From positions 1 through 5,966 of the forward strand of contig QYQI01000013.1 in NCBI GenBank assembly GCA_007280825.1: DNA of 5,966 bases, written 5' to 3'. Made by a program: the position numbers and the translations under genes. Within the stretch, counting starts at the first letter, position 1. Every line of letters starts with the position of its first letter. Of this stretch, positions 1 to 5,128 are shown piece after piece. The notes beneath the pieces were generated by a model. That model searched no databases, had not been told where the DNA came from, and worked only from the letters and a program-made list of their open reading frames with translations. This DNA is from Ignavibacteriales bacterium (lineage in GTDB: Bacteria > Bacteroidota > Ignavibacteria > Ignavibacteriales > Melioribacteraceae).

Positions 1-482
1 ATGAAGGAATTGAAACCTATGCAATCGGGAAGGTGAATGATTTATTCAATTACAAAGGAATTAAACACCAGCTAAAAACAAAATCTAATCAAGAAGGAAT
101 TGAAAAGATAATTGAGACAGCAAAAAATGTAAAAGGATCTTTCATTTTCACTAATCTTGTGGATTTTGATGTTTACTACGGTCATCGCAACGATCCCAAA
201 GGGTTACACAACGCTCTTAAAGAATTTGATACACGATTACCCGAGATCGTAAACTGTCTTGATGAAACAGACCGTTTAATCCTAACAGCCGATCATGGTA
301 ATGACCCGACCGATATAAGCACAGATCATACCCGGGAATATGTACCTCTTCTCTATTATAGAAAAAATATTCAAGGTAAGAATTTAGGAACCCGCAAAAC
401 TTTTTCCGACGTTGCCCAAACAGTTGCACATTTTTTTAAGATCAATAATGATTTGAAAGGGACAAGTTTTTTGAATGAATAA
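1..482 (+). CDS. deoB: Phosphopentomutase, C-terminal part (5'-truncated by window edge)
   Basis: Phosphopentomutase interconverts (deoxy)ribose 1-phosphate and (deoxy)ribose 5-phosphate in cytoplasmic nucleoside salvage and breakdown. The reading frame is open from base 3 with no stop, and the family block YAIGKVNDLF lies upstream of the GTG at 33. That GTG is therefore internal and the true start lies outside the window. About 159 residues are visible, roughly the last 40% of a normal DeoB of about 390 residues. Five of the six metal ligands of the alkaline-phosphatase-like core can be seen: the Asp and His of DVYYGH, the Asp-His of TADHGNDPT, and the His of DHTRE. The missing sixth should be in the N-terminal part. 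The end, GTSFLNE, looks like a normal family C-terminus, so the gene is not truncated at its 3' end. Downstream are two microcompartment vertex genes, which suggests a role in feeding a sugar-phosphate pathway there; that link is inferred. Confidence 0.96.
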   Translation, partial: EGIETYAIGKVNDLFNYKGIKHQLKTKSNQEGIEKIIETAKNVKGSFIFTNLVDFDVYYGHRNDPKGLHNALKEFDTRLPEIVNCLDETDRLILTADHGNDPTDISTDHTREYVPLLYYRKNIQGKNLGTRKTFSDVAQTVAHFFKINNDLKGTSFLNE

Positions 483-484
483 AG

Positions 485-522
485 CAAACTAAAACAACCG
501 TCAATTATCTTGTTTCGGTTTG
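485..522 (+). terminator. Imperfect hairpin after deoB, possible weak terminator or processing site
   Basis: Two 13-base arms (485-497, CAAACTAAAACAA; 510-522, TTGTTTCGGTTTG) pair with one U-G wobble and one A-C mismatch around a 12-base loop. The hairpin begins three bases after the deoB stop codon. A run of seven T lies at 534-540, about 11 bases beyond the stem. That is too far for a classical intrinsic terminator, and the stem is AT-rich. It could instead mark an mRNA processing or attenuation point between deoB and the shell genes. The right arm also covers the only plausible start (TTG 520) of the small ORF that follows. Confidence 0.35.
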
Positions 523-550
523 AACATTACAGATTTTTTTAATAAAGTTG
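519..550 (+). promoter_or_regulatory. Possible Bacteroidetes-type promoter upstream of the BMC-P genes
   Basis: TTTG at 519-522 is followed after 20 bases by TAAAGTTG at 543-550. This resembles the Bacteroidetes housekeeping promoter (TTTG, a spacer of about 19-21 bases, then TAnnTTTG) with one mismatch in the -7 element. The sigma factor encoded in this window is of the type that reads such promoters. The motif is short and the DNA is AT-rich, so a chance match is quite possible. It would give a leader of about 120 bases before the TTG at 680. Confidence 0.22.
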
Positions 551-669
551 CGATCACACGTAACGCGATTGTTTGTTCAGTTGCAAAAAACAATAAACTT
601 CCTATTTTTACAAATGATTGTTACAGATATAAAGAGAGCGGAATTAAAATTATTACATCATTAGAATAG
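520..669 (+). CDS. Unrecognised small ORF before the BMC-P genes (49 codons) or gene remnant
   Basis: The frame is open from 493 to the TAG at 667-669. It has no ATG or GTG, and the only usual start is TTG at 520, which lacks a Shine-Dalgarno sequence. The product would begin LNITDFFNKVAITRNA and end in GIKIITSLE. Its composition looks protein-like: mixed hydrophobic and charged residues, two Cys and no low-complexity stretch. The stop codon overlaps the ribosome binding site of the next gene (669-675), a spacing typical of neighbouring operon genes. I do not recognise the family. It is in a different frame from deoB, which ends normally, so it is not a deoB tail. It may be a real small protein of the shell operon, the decayed end of a lost gene, or chance. 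Confidence 0.33.
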   Translation: MNITDFFNKVAITRNAIVCSVAKNNKLPIFTNDCYRYKESGIKIITSLE

Positions 670-675
670 AGAGGA
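669..675 (+). promoter_or_regulatory. Ribosome binding site fixing the TTG start at 680
   Basis: GAGAGGA lies 4 bases before TTG 680. The ATG at 675 is out of frame with the shell gene and meets a stop after two codons, so the TTG is the start supported both by this site and by the family N-terminus (M-x-LGKVIGT). Confidence 0.7.
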
Positions 676-679
676 TGAA

Positions 680-979
680 TTGATACTCGGTAAAGTTATT
701 GGAACTGTATGGTCAACGCGTAAAGATGAAAATCTTGTCGGAGCCAAATTTTTAATAGTTCGTCACATTGATCTGGAATATAAACCGAAAGAAGCAACAG
801 TGATAGCAGTTGATTCTGTTGGTGCCGGAGTTGGAGAAATAGTAATAGTTGCACAAGGCAGTTCCGCCCGCCAAACAGCATTTACAAAAAATAAACCTGT
901 GGATGCGGTAATTATGGCTATTGTTGATAAACTTGATATCTCAGTAAAAGATAAACAAAAAGAAACCGTTGTGGTCTGA
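680..979 (+). CDS. Bacterial microcompartment vertex protein, EutN/CcmL family (BMC-P), copy 1
   Basis: BMC-P proteins form pentamers that cap the vertices of microcompartment shells, protein-bounded bodies that enclose metabolic enzymes. This 99-residue protein shows the family pattern throughout: LGKVIGTVWSTRKDE at the N-terminus, VDSVGAGVGE in the middle, the QGSSAR turn at about residues 59-64, and PVDAVIMAIVD near the end. The last 13 or so residues form a Lys-rich tail beyond the usual domain. The start is TTG with a good ribosome binding site. Its TGA overlaps the ATG of the next gene (TGATG), indicating translational coupling. No hexameric shell gene or cargo enzyme lies in the window, so the type of compartment cannot be read directly. 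The upstream deoB hints at sugar phosphates. Confidence 0.93.
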   Translation: MILGKVIGTVWSTRKDENLVGAKFLIVRHIDLEYKPKEATVIAVDSVGAGVGEIVIVAQGSSARQTAFTKNKPVDAVIMAIVDKLDISVKDKQKETVVV

Positions 980-1248
980 TGCAGCTTGGCAAAATCATAG
1001 GGACTATTTGGGCAACAAGAAAAGATGATGCTGTTACAGGCTATAAAATGCTGTTTGTCCAGCCAATTAATTCCGAGGGGAAAAATATTGGAGAACCGAT
1101 TATTGCTTTAGATACGGTTGGAGCCGGTTCGGGAGAAATAATTTATTACGTAACAGCAAGCGAAGCTGTTATACCACTTGATGTTGATATGGCTCCGGTT
1201 GATGCTTCAATCGTTGGAATTGTTGATTCAATTAATATAGAATCCTAG
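979..1248 (+). CDS. Bacterial microcompartment vertex protein, EutN/CcmL family (BMC-P), copy 2
   Basis: This 89-residue BMC-P protein aligns without gaps to its upstream neighbour. My hand count gives about 40 identities in 87 positions, so the pair is an old tandem duplication. It has MQLGKIIGTIWATRKDD, LDTVGAGSGE and APVDASIVGIVD, all family hallmarks. It differs where most members have a GSSAR-like turn: here the segment reads TASEAV, and the preceding strand has YY. Two or three distinct BMC-P genes in one locus are common in shell operons, where the copies may occupy different vertices. Its ATG shares a base with the TGA of copy 1. The sigma factor gene starts 13 bases after its stop, so the two are probably cotranscribed. 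Confidence 0.92.
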   Translation: MQLGKIIGTIWATRKDDAVTGYKMLFVQPINSEGKNIGEPIIALDTVGAGSGEIIYYVTASEAVIPLDVDMAPVDASIVGIVDSINIES

Positions 1249-1249
1249 C

Positions 1250-1254
1250 GGAGA
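1250..1254 (+). promoter_or_regulatory. Ribosome binding site for the sigma factor gene (TTG start)
   Basis: GGAGA ends 7 bases before TTG 1262. The nearby ATG at 1254 is followed at once by TAA, so the TTG is the usable start. The site lies in the 13-base gap after the BMC-P stop codon. Confidence 0.65.
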
Positions 1255-1261
1255 TGTAATT

Positions 1262-2116
1262 TTGAAAATCACAAAACAATACACTAATAGAGAAAGTCAA
1301 TCTTTAGATAAATATCTTCAAGAAATTGGTAAAGTAGATCTATTAACACCAGACGACGAAATTGAACTGGCAATAAGAATAAGAAAAAATGATTCGTTAG
1401 CATTAGAAAAATTAGTGAAAGCAAATTTACGGTTTGTTGTTTCGGTTGCTAAGCAATATCAAAATCAAGGACTCTCGCTTGGCGATTTGATCAATGAAGG
1501 TAATTTGGGTTTGATTAAAGCAGCAAAAAGATTTGATGAAACGCGCGGATTCAAATTTATTTCGTATGCTGTTTGGTGGATTCGCCAATCTATTCTTCAA
1601 GCATTGGCCGAGCAGTCTAGAATTGTACGTCTTCCTTTAAATAGAGTTGGCGCTCTGAACAAAATTGGAAAAGCTTACAGCAATCTTGAACAGGAATATG
1701 AACGTGAACCGAATGCTCACGAACTTGCACAAGAACTTGATATGGATATAAGTGAAGTTTCAGATACTCTAAAAATTGCGGGACGTGCTGTTTCAATGGA
1801 TGCGCCGTTTAATCAAGGTGAAGAAAATCGGCTGCTTGATATTCTTGAAAATGAAGAACAGCCATCACCGGATTTCACACTAATGTCGGAATCTCTACGA
1901 AGTGAAATTGAGCGGGCGCTTTCTACTCTTTCTGAAAGAGAAGGTGAAGTAATAAAACTTTATTTTGGACTGAATAAAGAACATTCACTTACGTTAGAGG
2001 AGATCGGCGAAAAATTTAATCTTACTCGTGAGCGCGTTCGTCAAATAAAAGAAAAAGCAATTAGAAGATTACGCCATGCATCTCGCAGTAAAAATTTAAG
2101 ATCTTACCTAGGTTGA
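1262..2116 (+). CDS. rpoD: Primary RNA polymerase sigma factor, Bacteroidetes type (RpoD/SigA)
   Basis: This sigma-70 factor directs core RNA polymerase to housekeeping promoters. At 284 residues it is the short form typical of Bacteroidetes and relatives, lacking the acidic region 1.1. Region 1.2 lies at about 13-44 (SLDKYLQEIGK). Region 2 is at about 50-120, with the core-binding stretch (LVKANLRFVVSVAKQYQ, GLSLGDLINEGNLGLIKA) and the -10-reading segment FKFISYAVWWIRQSILQA. Region 3 spans about 129-205. Region 4 is at about 213-283, with the -35-reading helix-turn-helix LTLEEIGEKFNLTRERVRQI. The C-terminus, SRSKNLRSYLG, matches the family end, so the gene is complete. The start is TTG, supported by GGAGA. 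It sits 13 bases after a shell gene and shares bases with the start of the next gene. This is unusual company for a housekeeping sigma gene, and it may also have its own promoter that I could not identify. Confidence 0.96.
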   Translation: MKITKQYTNRESQSLDKYLQEIGKVDLLTPDDEIELAIRIRKNDSLALEKLVKANLRFVVSVAKQYQNQGLSLGDLINEGNLGLIKAAKRFDETRGFKFISYAVWWIRQSILQALAEQSRIVRLPLNRVGALNKIGKAYSNLEQEYEREPNAHELAQELDMDISEVSDTLKIAGRAVSMDAPFNQGEENRLLDILENEEQPSPDFTLMSESLRSEIERALSTLSEREGEVIKLYFGLNKEHSLTLEEIGEKFNLTRERVRQIKEKAIRRLRHASRSKNLRSYLG

Positions 2117-2838
2117 GTTCGTTTATGAATATACTCAACAGATTTTTCAAAAAAATTATTTGTGCAATTCTTGTATTGATGATCTTCAGCGGTTGTTCAT
2201 CCTCATCAAGTACGCAAAGATTTAAGCAAAGCAAAAGTGATAGAAACGGTAATTCAAATTCGAGATTCGAAACAGCCGACACAACAAAAAGATCTTCACG
2301 TACAACGCCTAAAAACGAGCGAATTGTTTTTAATGATTTACCTGCAGATACTTCGGCTGAATTTGATGAAATACCGGTTGAAGAAAATCCCGTTGATAAA
2401 ACAAATTTTGTATCTCACTTTGAAAAATTAAAAACATTCAATGTTGCTCTTACACCGCGCGAAAAAGTTTTGTTCGAAGTGATTAAATATTTAGAAACGC
2501 CTTACAAATATGGCGGCAACACGCAAAAAGGAATGGATTGTTCTGCCTTTACTTTGCAAGTTTATCAAAATTCTCTTGCTATCGAAATTCCACGATCAGC
2601 AAGTGAACAATATTCTGCCGGAGAAAAAGTTTCTATGGATGAATTGAAATTCGGCGATCTGGTCTTCTTCAATACTACAAAAAGATCTTTTCCGGGTCAT
2701 GTAGGAATTTATCTCGGTGAAAATCAATTTGTACACGCAAGCCGTTCAATTGGTGTTACTGTCTCTTCTCTTGAAGATGCATACTACAAAAAACGTTTTG
2801 TCGGAGCTAGACGTGTAGAAACAATTGGAGAACAATAA
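2113..2838 (+). CDS. NlpC/P60 family lipoprotein, probable cell-wall endopeptidase
   Basis: NlpC/P60 enzymes are cysteine peptidases that usually cut peptide cross-links or stems of peptidoglycan. From the TTG at 2113 the protein has 241 residues. A short basic N-terminus, a hydrophobic helix (about 15-26) and a lipobox-like FSGC put the lipidated Cys at 28, so it should be anchored in the envelope. A polar linker follows (about 29-110), rich in Ser, Thr, Lys and Asp. The catalytic domain covers about 115-236, with Cys143 in MDCSAF, His196 in PGHVGIYLG and His208 in VHAS, all expected active-site positions. Two starts are possible. The TTG overlaps the sigma gene's stop (TTGA), whereas the ATG at 2125 gives a more ordinary signal peptide; neither has a strong ribosome binding site. 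I slightly prefer the ATG on signal-peptide grounds. The overlap suggests cotranscription with rpoD. Confidence 0.9.
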   Translation: MSSFMNILNRFFKKIICAILVLMIFSGCSSSSSTQRFKQSKSDRNGNSNSRFETADTTKRSSRTTPKNERIVFNDLPADTSAEFDEIPVEENPVDKTNFVSHFEKLKTFNVALTPREKVLFEVIKYLETPYKYGGNTQKGMDCSAFTLQVYQNSLAIEIPRSASEQYSAGEKVSMDELKFGDLVFFNTTKRSFPGHVGIYLGENQFVHASRSIGVTVSSLEDAYYKKRFVGARRVETIGEQ

Positions 2839-2880
2839 TTTAGATTCATTCGTAACCGCTCAAATCTTACCTAAAACCTC

Positions 2881-2911
2881 GTTGATAATAAAACCATATT
2901 CTATTAATTTG
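2881..2911 (+). promoter_or_regulatory. Possible promoter of fumC
   Basis: GTTG at 2881-2884 and TTAATTTG at 2904-2911 are separated by 19 bases. This resembles the Bacteroidetes TTTG / TAnnTTTG promoter with one mismatch in each element. It would place transcription start about 25 bases before the fumC ATG, a sensible leader. The TTGACA at 2909-2914 has no -10 box at the right distance, so a classical sigma-70 reading is less likely. The call rests on a short motif in AT-rich DNA. Confidence 0.3.
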
Positions 2912-2942
2912 ACAAAGCAAACAAAAACCTATTGGAGCTAAA

Positions 2943-4334
2943 ATGGAATACAGAATTGAAACCGATACTATGGGTGAAATGAAAGTCCCCGTTGACAAGT
3001 ATTATGGCGCACAGACAGCAAGATCGTTAATGAATTTTAAAATTGGCGGAGAAAGATTTCCTGCTGAGATGATTAGAGCGCTTGGTATTGTAAAAAAAGC
3101 TGCAGCAATCACTAACAATGAATTAGGAATTTTACCTAAGGACAAACTTGATTTGATTGTAAAAGCAGCTGATGAAGTTATTGAAGGAAAATTGAATGAT
3201 CATTTTCCTTTAGTTGTTTGGCAAACCGGAAGTGGTACTCAAACAAACATGAATGCAAACGAAGTTATCTCCAATCGTGCGATCGAAATGGCAGGCGGAG
3301 TTATGGGAAGTAAAAAGCCGATCCATCCGAATGATGATGTGAACAAAGCTCAATCCACTAATGATGCTTTCCCAACATCAATTCATGTTGCAGCGGTAGA
3401 AGAAATTCATCGCCGATTAATTCCTATGGTAACAAAATTACGCGATTCATTAGATGCAAAAGCAAAAGAATTTAAAGACATAATCAAAATCGGCAGAACA
3501 CATTTAATGGATGCAACTCCACTTACACTTGGTCATGAATTTTCGGGCTACGTTCAACAATTAACAAACGGATTAGCACGTATTAGTGATTCACTAAAAA
3601 GATTATACGAAATTCCTCTTGGCGGAACTGCTGTTGGTACCGGATTAAATGCTCATCCTGATTATGCAGTTAAAGTTGCTGAAACAATTTCTAAGTTAAC
3701 CGGAAAGCCATTCAAAACCGCACCGAATAAATATGAAGCGATGGCGGCAAAAGATGCTTTAGTAGAAATAAGCGGTGTACTAAAAACACTTGGTGCTTCA
3801 TTATTAAAAATATCAAATGATATCCGTTGGCTTGGTTCCGGACCGAGATGCGGAATAGGTGAAATCTCTTTACCGGAAAACGAACCTGGCAGTTCAATCA
3901 TGCCCGGAAAAGTTAATCCAACGCAATGCGAAGCTATGACGATGGTTTGTACTCAAGTTTTCGGGAATGATGTAACTATAAACATTGCCGGTTCAAGCGG
4001 AAATTTTGAACTGAATGTATTTATGCCGGTTATAGCATTCAACGTTCTTCAATCAATAAAATTAATTGCAGATGCTTGCGAAAGTTTCAGCGAACATTGT
4101 GTAGAAGGCATTACAGCCAACGAAATCAATATCAAGAGACACCTCGAAAATTCATTGATGCTGGTTACTTCTTTGAATCCGGTTATTGGTTACGATAATG
4201 CTGCGAAAGTTGCCAAGAAAGCTCACAAAGAAAATAAAACTTTGAAAGAAGCTGTACTTGAACTCGGTCTATTAACTGCAGAAAAATTTGATGAAGTTGT
4301 TCGTCCTGAAAAGATGATTGGCACAAAAAAATAA
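2943..4334 (+). CDS. fumC: Class II fumarate hydratase (fumarase C)
   Basis: Fumarase C reversibly hydrates fumarate to L-malate in the citric acid cycle; class II enzymes are iron-free homotetramers. The 463 residues match the usual length. Visible landmarks are MGEMKVPVDKYYGAQTARS at the N-terminus, the substrate-binding TGSGTQTNMN at about 95-104, QSTNDAFPTS at 137-146, GRTHLMDATPLTLGHE with active-site His187, and the superfamily signature GSSIMPGKVNP at 316-326 with catalytic Ser317. The HPNDDVN segment (128-134) matches the fumarase B-site loop. These features favour fumarase over aspartase or argininosuccinate lyase. The start ATG has GGAG 5 bases upstream. The gene stands alone: 104 bases separate it from the lipoprotein gene, and a palindromic element follows it. 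Confidence 0.97.
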   Translation: MEYRIETDTMGEMKVPVDKYYGAQTARSLMNFKIGGERFPAEMIRALGIVKKAAAITNNELGILPKDKLDLIVKAADEVIEGKLNDHFPLVVWQTGSGTQTNMNANEVISNRAIEMAGGVMGSKKPIHPNDDVNKAQSTNDAFPTSIHVAAVEEIHRRLIPMVTKLRDSLDAKAKEFKDIIKIGRTHLMDATPLTLGHEFSGYVQQLTNGLARISDSLKRLYEIPLGGTAVGTGLNAHPDYAVKVAETISKLTGKPFKTAPNKYEAMAAKDALVEISGVLKTLGASLLKISNDIRWLGSGPRCGIGEISLPENEPGSSIMPGKVNPTQCEAMTMVCTQVFGNDVTINIAGSSGNFELNVFMPVIAFNVLQSIKLIADACESFSEHCVEGITANEINIKRHLENSLMLVTSLNPVIGYDNAAKVAKKAHKENKTLKEAVLELGLLTAEKFDEVVRPEKMIGTKK

Positions 4335-4340
4335 TTAATT

Positions 4341-4388
4341 GTAGGGTCAACTCGCGCTTGTCCACCTTTGGTGTGAAGTTGTCCCTAC
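4341..4388. repeat. Palindromic element after fumC (REP-like repeat or terminator hairpin)
   Basis: GTAGGGTCAACT (4341-4352) pairs with AGTTGTCCCTAC (4377-4388), giving a 12-base stem with a single T-T mismatch. A small inner hairpin, CACC-TTT-GGTG, lies at 4363-4373, and TTGTCC occurs twice (4358-4363 and 4379-4384). The element is more GC-rich than its surroundings. Palindromes with GTAGGG...CCCTAC ends occur as dispersed intergenic repeats in various bacteria, so this is a good candidate copy of such a family. It could also terminate fumC transcription, although only a short T-run (TTT) follows the stem. One copy in this window cannot prove it is repetitive. Confidence 0.55.
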
Positions 4389-4404
4389 TTTAATAAATTA
4401 AACC

Positions 4405-4707
4405 ATGAAACTTCTGGTGAAAAATATTTTTCTGGTGACGATTGTTTTCATCTTATCAATTTCATGCTCATCACTAGAATCCGATGTTAAATTCACAACC
4501 GGAACAGTTAAATATATTTCTCTTGAAGGCGGATTTTATGGAATCACAACAGATGATAATAAAAATCTTGACCCGCTCAATCTATCAAAAGAATTTCAAG
4601 TTGACGGTAAACGAATCTACTTCAAATATGTAGAGAAAAAAGAAATGGCAAGCTTTCATATGTGGGGTGTGATAATCGAAATTCTTGAGATACGAGAATT
4701 AAAATAA
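4405..4707 (+). CDS. Small putative lipoprotein of unknown function
   Basis: The 100-residue product starts with Lys residues and a hydrophobic segment (about 7-20), then LSISC with Cys21 followed by Ser-Ser. This is a plausible though not ideal lipoprotein signal, so the mature part should sit on the envelope. The remaining 75 or so residues alternate hydrophobic and polar residues in a beta-rich pattern: GTVKYISLEGGFYGITTDD, LDPLNLSKEFQVDGKRIYF, then SFHMWGVIIEILEI. This reads like a compact small beta-barrel domain. I have seen similar GGFYGI-type small proteins but cannot name the family. No ribosome binding site is visible before the ATG, only A/T-rich sequence. The frameshifted CDGSH gene begins 14 bases downstream and is likely on the same transcript. 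Confidence 0.75.
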   Translation: MKLLVKNIFLVTIVFILSISCSSLESDVKFTTGTVKYISLEGGFYGITTDDNKNLDPLNLSKEFQVDGKRIYFKYVEKKEMASFHMWGVIIEILEIRELK

Positions 4708-4721
4708 ATCGAGGAGAATTT

Positions 4722-4959
4722 ATGTCTGATCCAAAGATTGCTCAAAAATTGCCAATCGTTTTGACGATGCAGCCTGGGAAAATATTATTGGTGCGCATGC
4801 GGTAAATCAAATAGTCAACCATTTTGCGATGGTTCTCACAAAGGGAGTGAATTCTCTCCGCTCATTGAAGAGATCACTGTAGAAAAAAAAGTTGCTTGGT
4901 GCGGTTGTAAACATTCATTCACAAAACCATTCTGCGACGGAACGCATAGAGCTCTATAG
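4722..4959 (+). pseudogene. Tandem CDGSH iron-sulfur protein, disrupted by a one-base frameshift
   Basis: CDGSH domains bind a 2Fe-2S cluster with three Cys and one His and act in electron transfer or redox sensing. ATG 4722 has an excellent GAGGAG at 4711-4716. It reads MSDPKIAQKLPIVLTMQPGK and then goes out of frame at GGGAAAATAT (4776-4785), ending at a TAA after 27 codons. Removing one A from 4779-4782 continues the protein as YYWCACGKSNSQPFCDGSH and on to the TAG at 4957-4959. Both clusters are then complete: CACGKSNSQPFCDGSH and CGCKHSFTKPFCDGTH, each matching C-x-C-x2-S-x3-P-x-C-D-G-[ST]-H. The repaired product has about 78 residues, the normal length for bacterial two-domain members. 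No other damage is seen, so this is either a very recent mutation, a sequence error in an A-run, or less likely a +1 recoding site. Confidence 0.85.
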
Positions 4960-5128
4960 CTCTATTATGAAATTAATGATAAGGTTTTTGAAAGAAATTT
5001 TGATTTGAGAAATTGATTTGAGTGAATGTGGTAAGTCTCATGCAAAGAGATTATTCTTGAAAGATAGAAGACCGGAATTATATTCTGATTGGTTATAAAA
5101 AATTTAGTTCTAAAAATGAGAGTTCTGT
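4960..5128. other. Spacer with no convincing gene
   Basis: This spacer separates the CDGSH gene from the membrane protein gene. At its left edge AGCTCTAT is duplicated in tandem (4950-4957, 4958-4965) across the CDGSH stop codon. A weak imperfect repeat, GAAATT(TT)GATTTGA, occurs around 4994-5020. One frame reads from ATG 4967 to TAA 5098 but is broken by a TGA at 5006. No clear terminator or promoter was found. Confidence 0.5.

Noticed and set aside
33..482. GTG at 33 as the real start of a 149-residue protein
   Set aside because: The frame continues upstream to the window edge with conserved DeoB sequence, so the GTG is an internal valine codon.
2237..2431. Alternative-frame ORF inside the NlpC/P60 lipoprotein gene
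   Set aside because: It lies entirely inside the linker region of a real gene and is repetitive, low-quality sequence in translation.
2909..2914. TTGACA as a classical -35 box for fumC
   Set aside because: No -10-like hexamer lies 16-18 bases downstream; that position holds the ribosome binding site.
3662..3901. Minus-strand ORFs inside fumC
   Set aside because: They are antisense shadows of a strongly conserved gene with no protein-family features.
4776..4785. Programmed -1 frameshifting at GGGAAAA in the CDGSH gene
   Set aside because: The needed shift is +1 and the heptamer is not in phase with the reading frame, so classical -1 slippage does not explain it.
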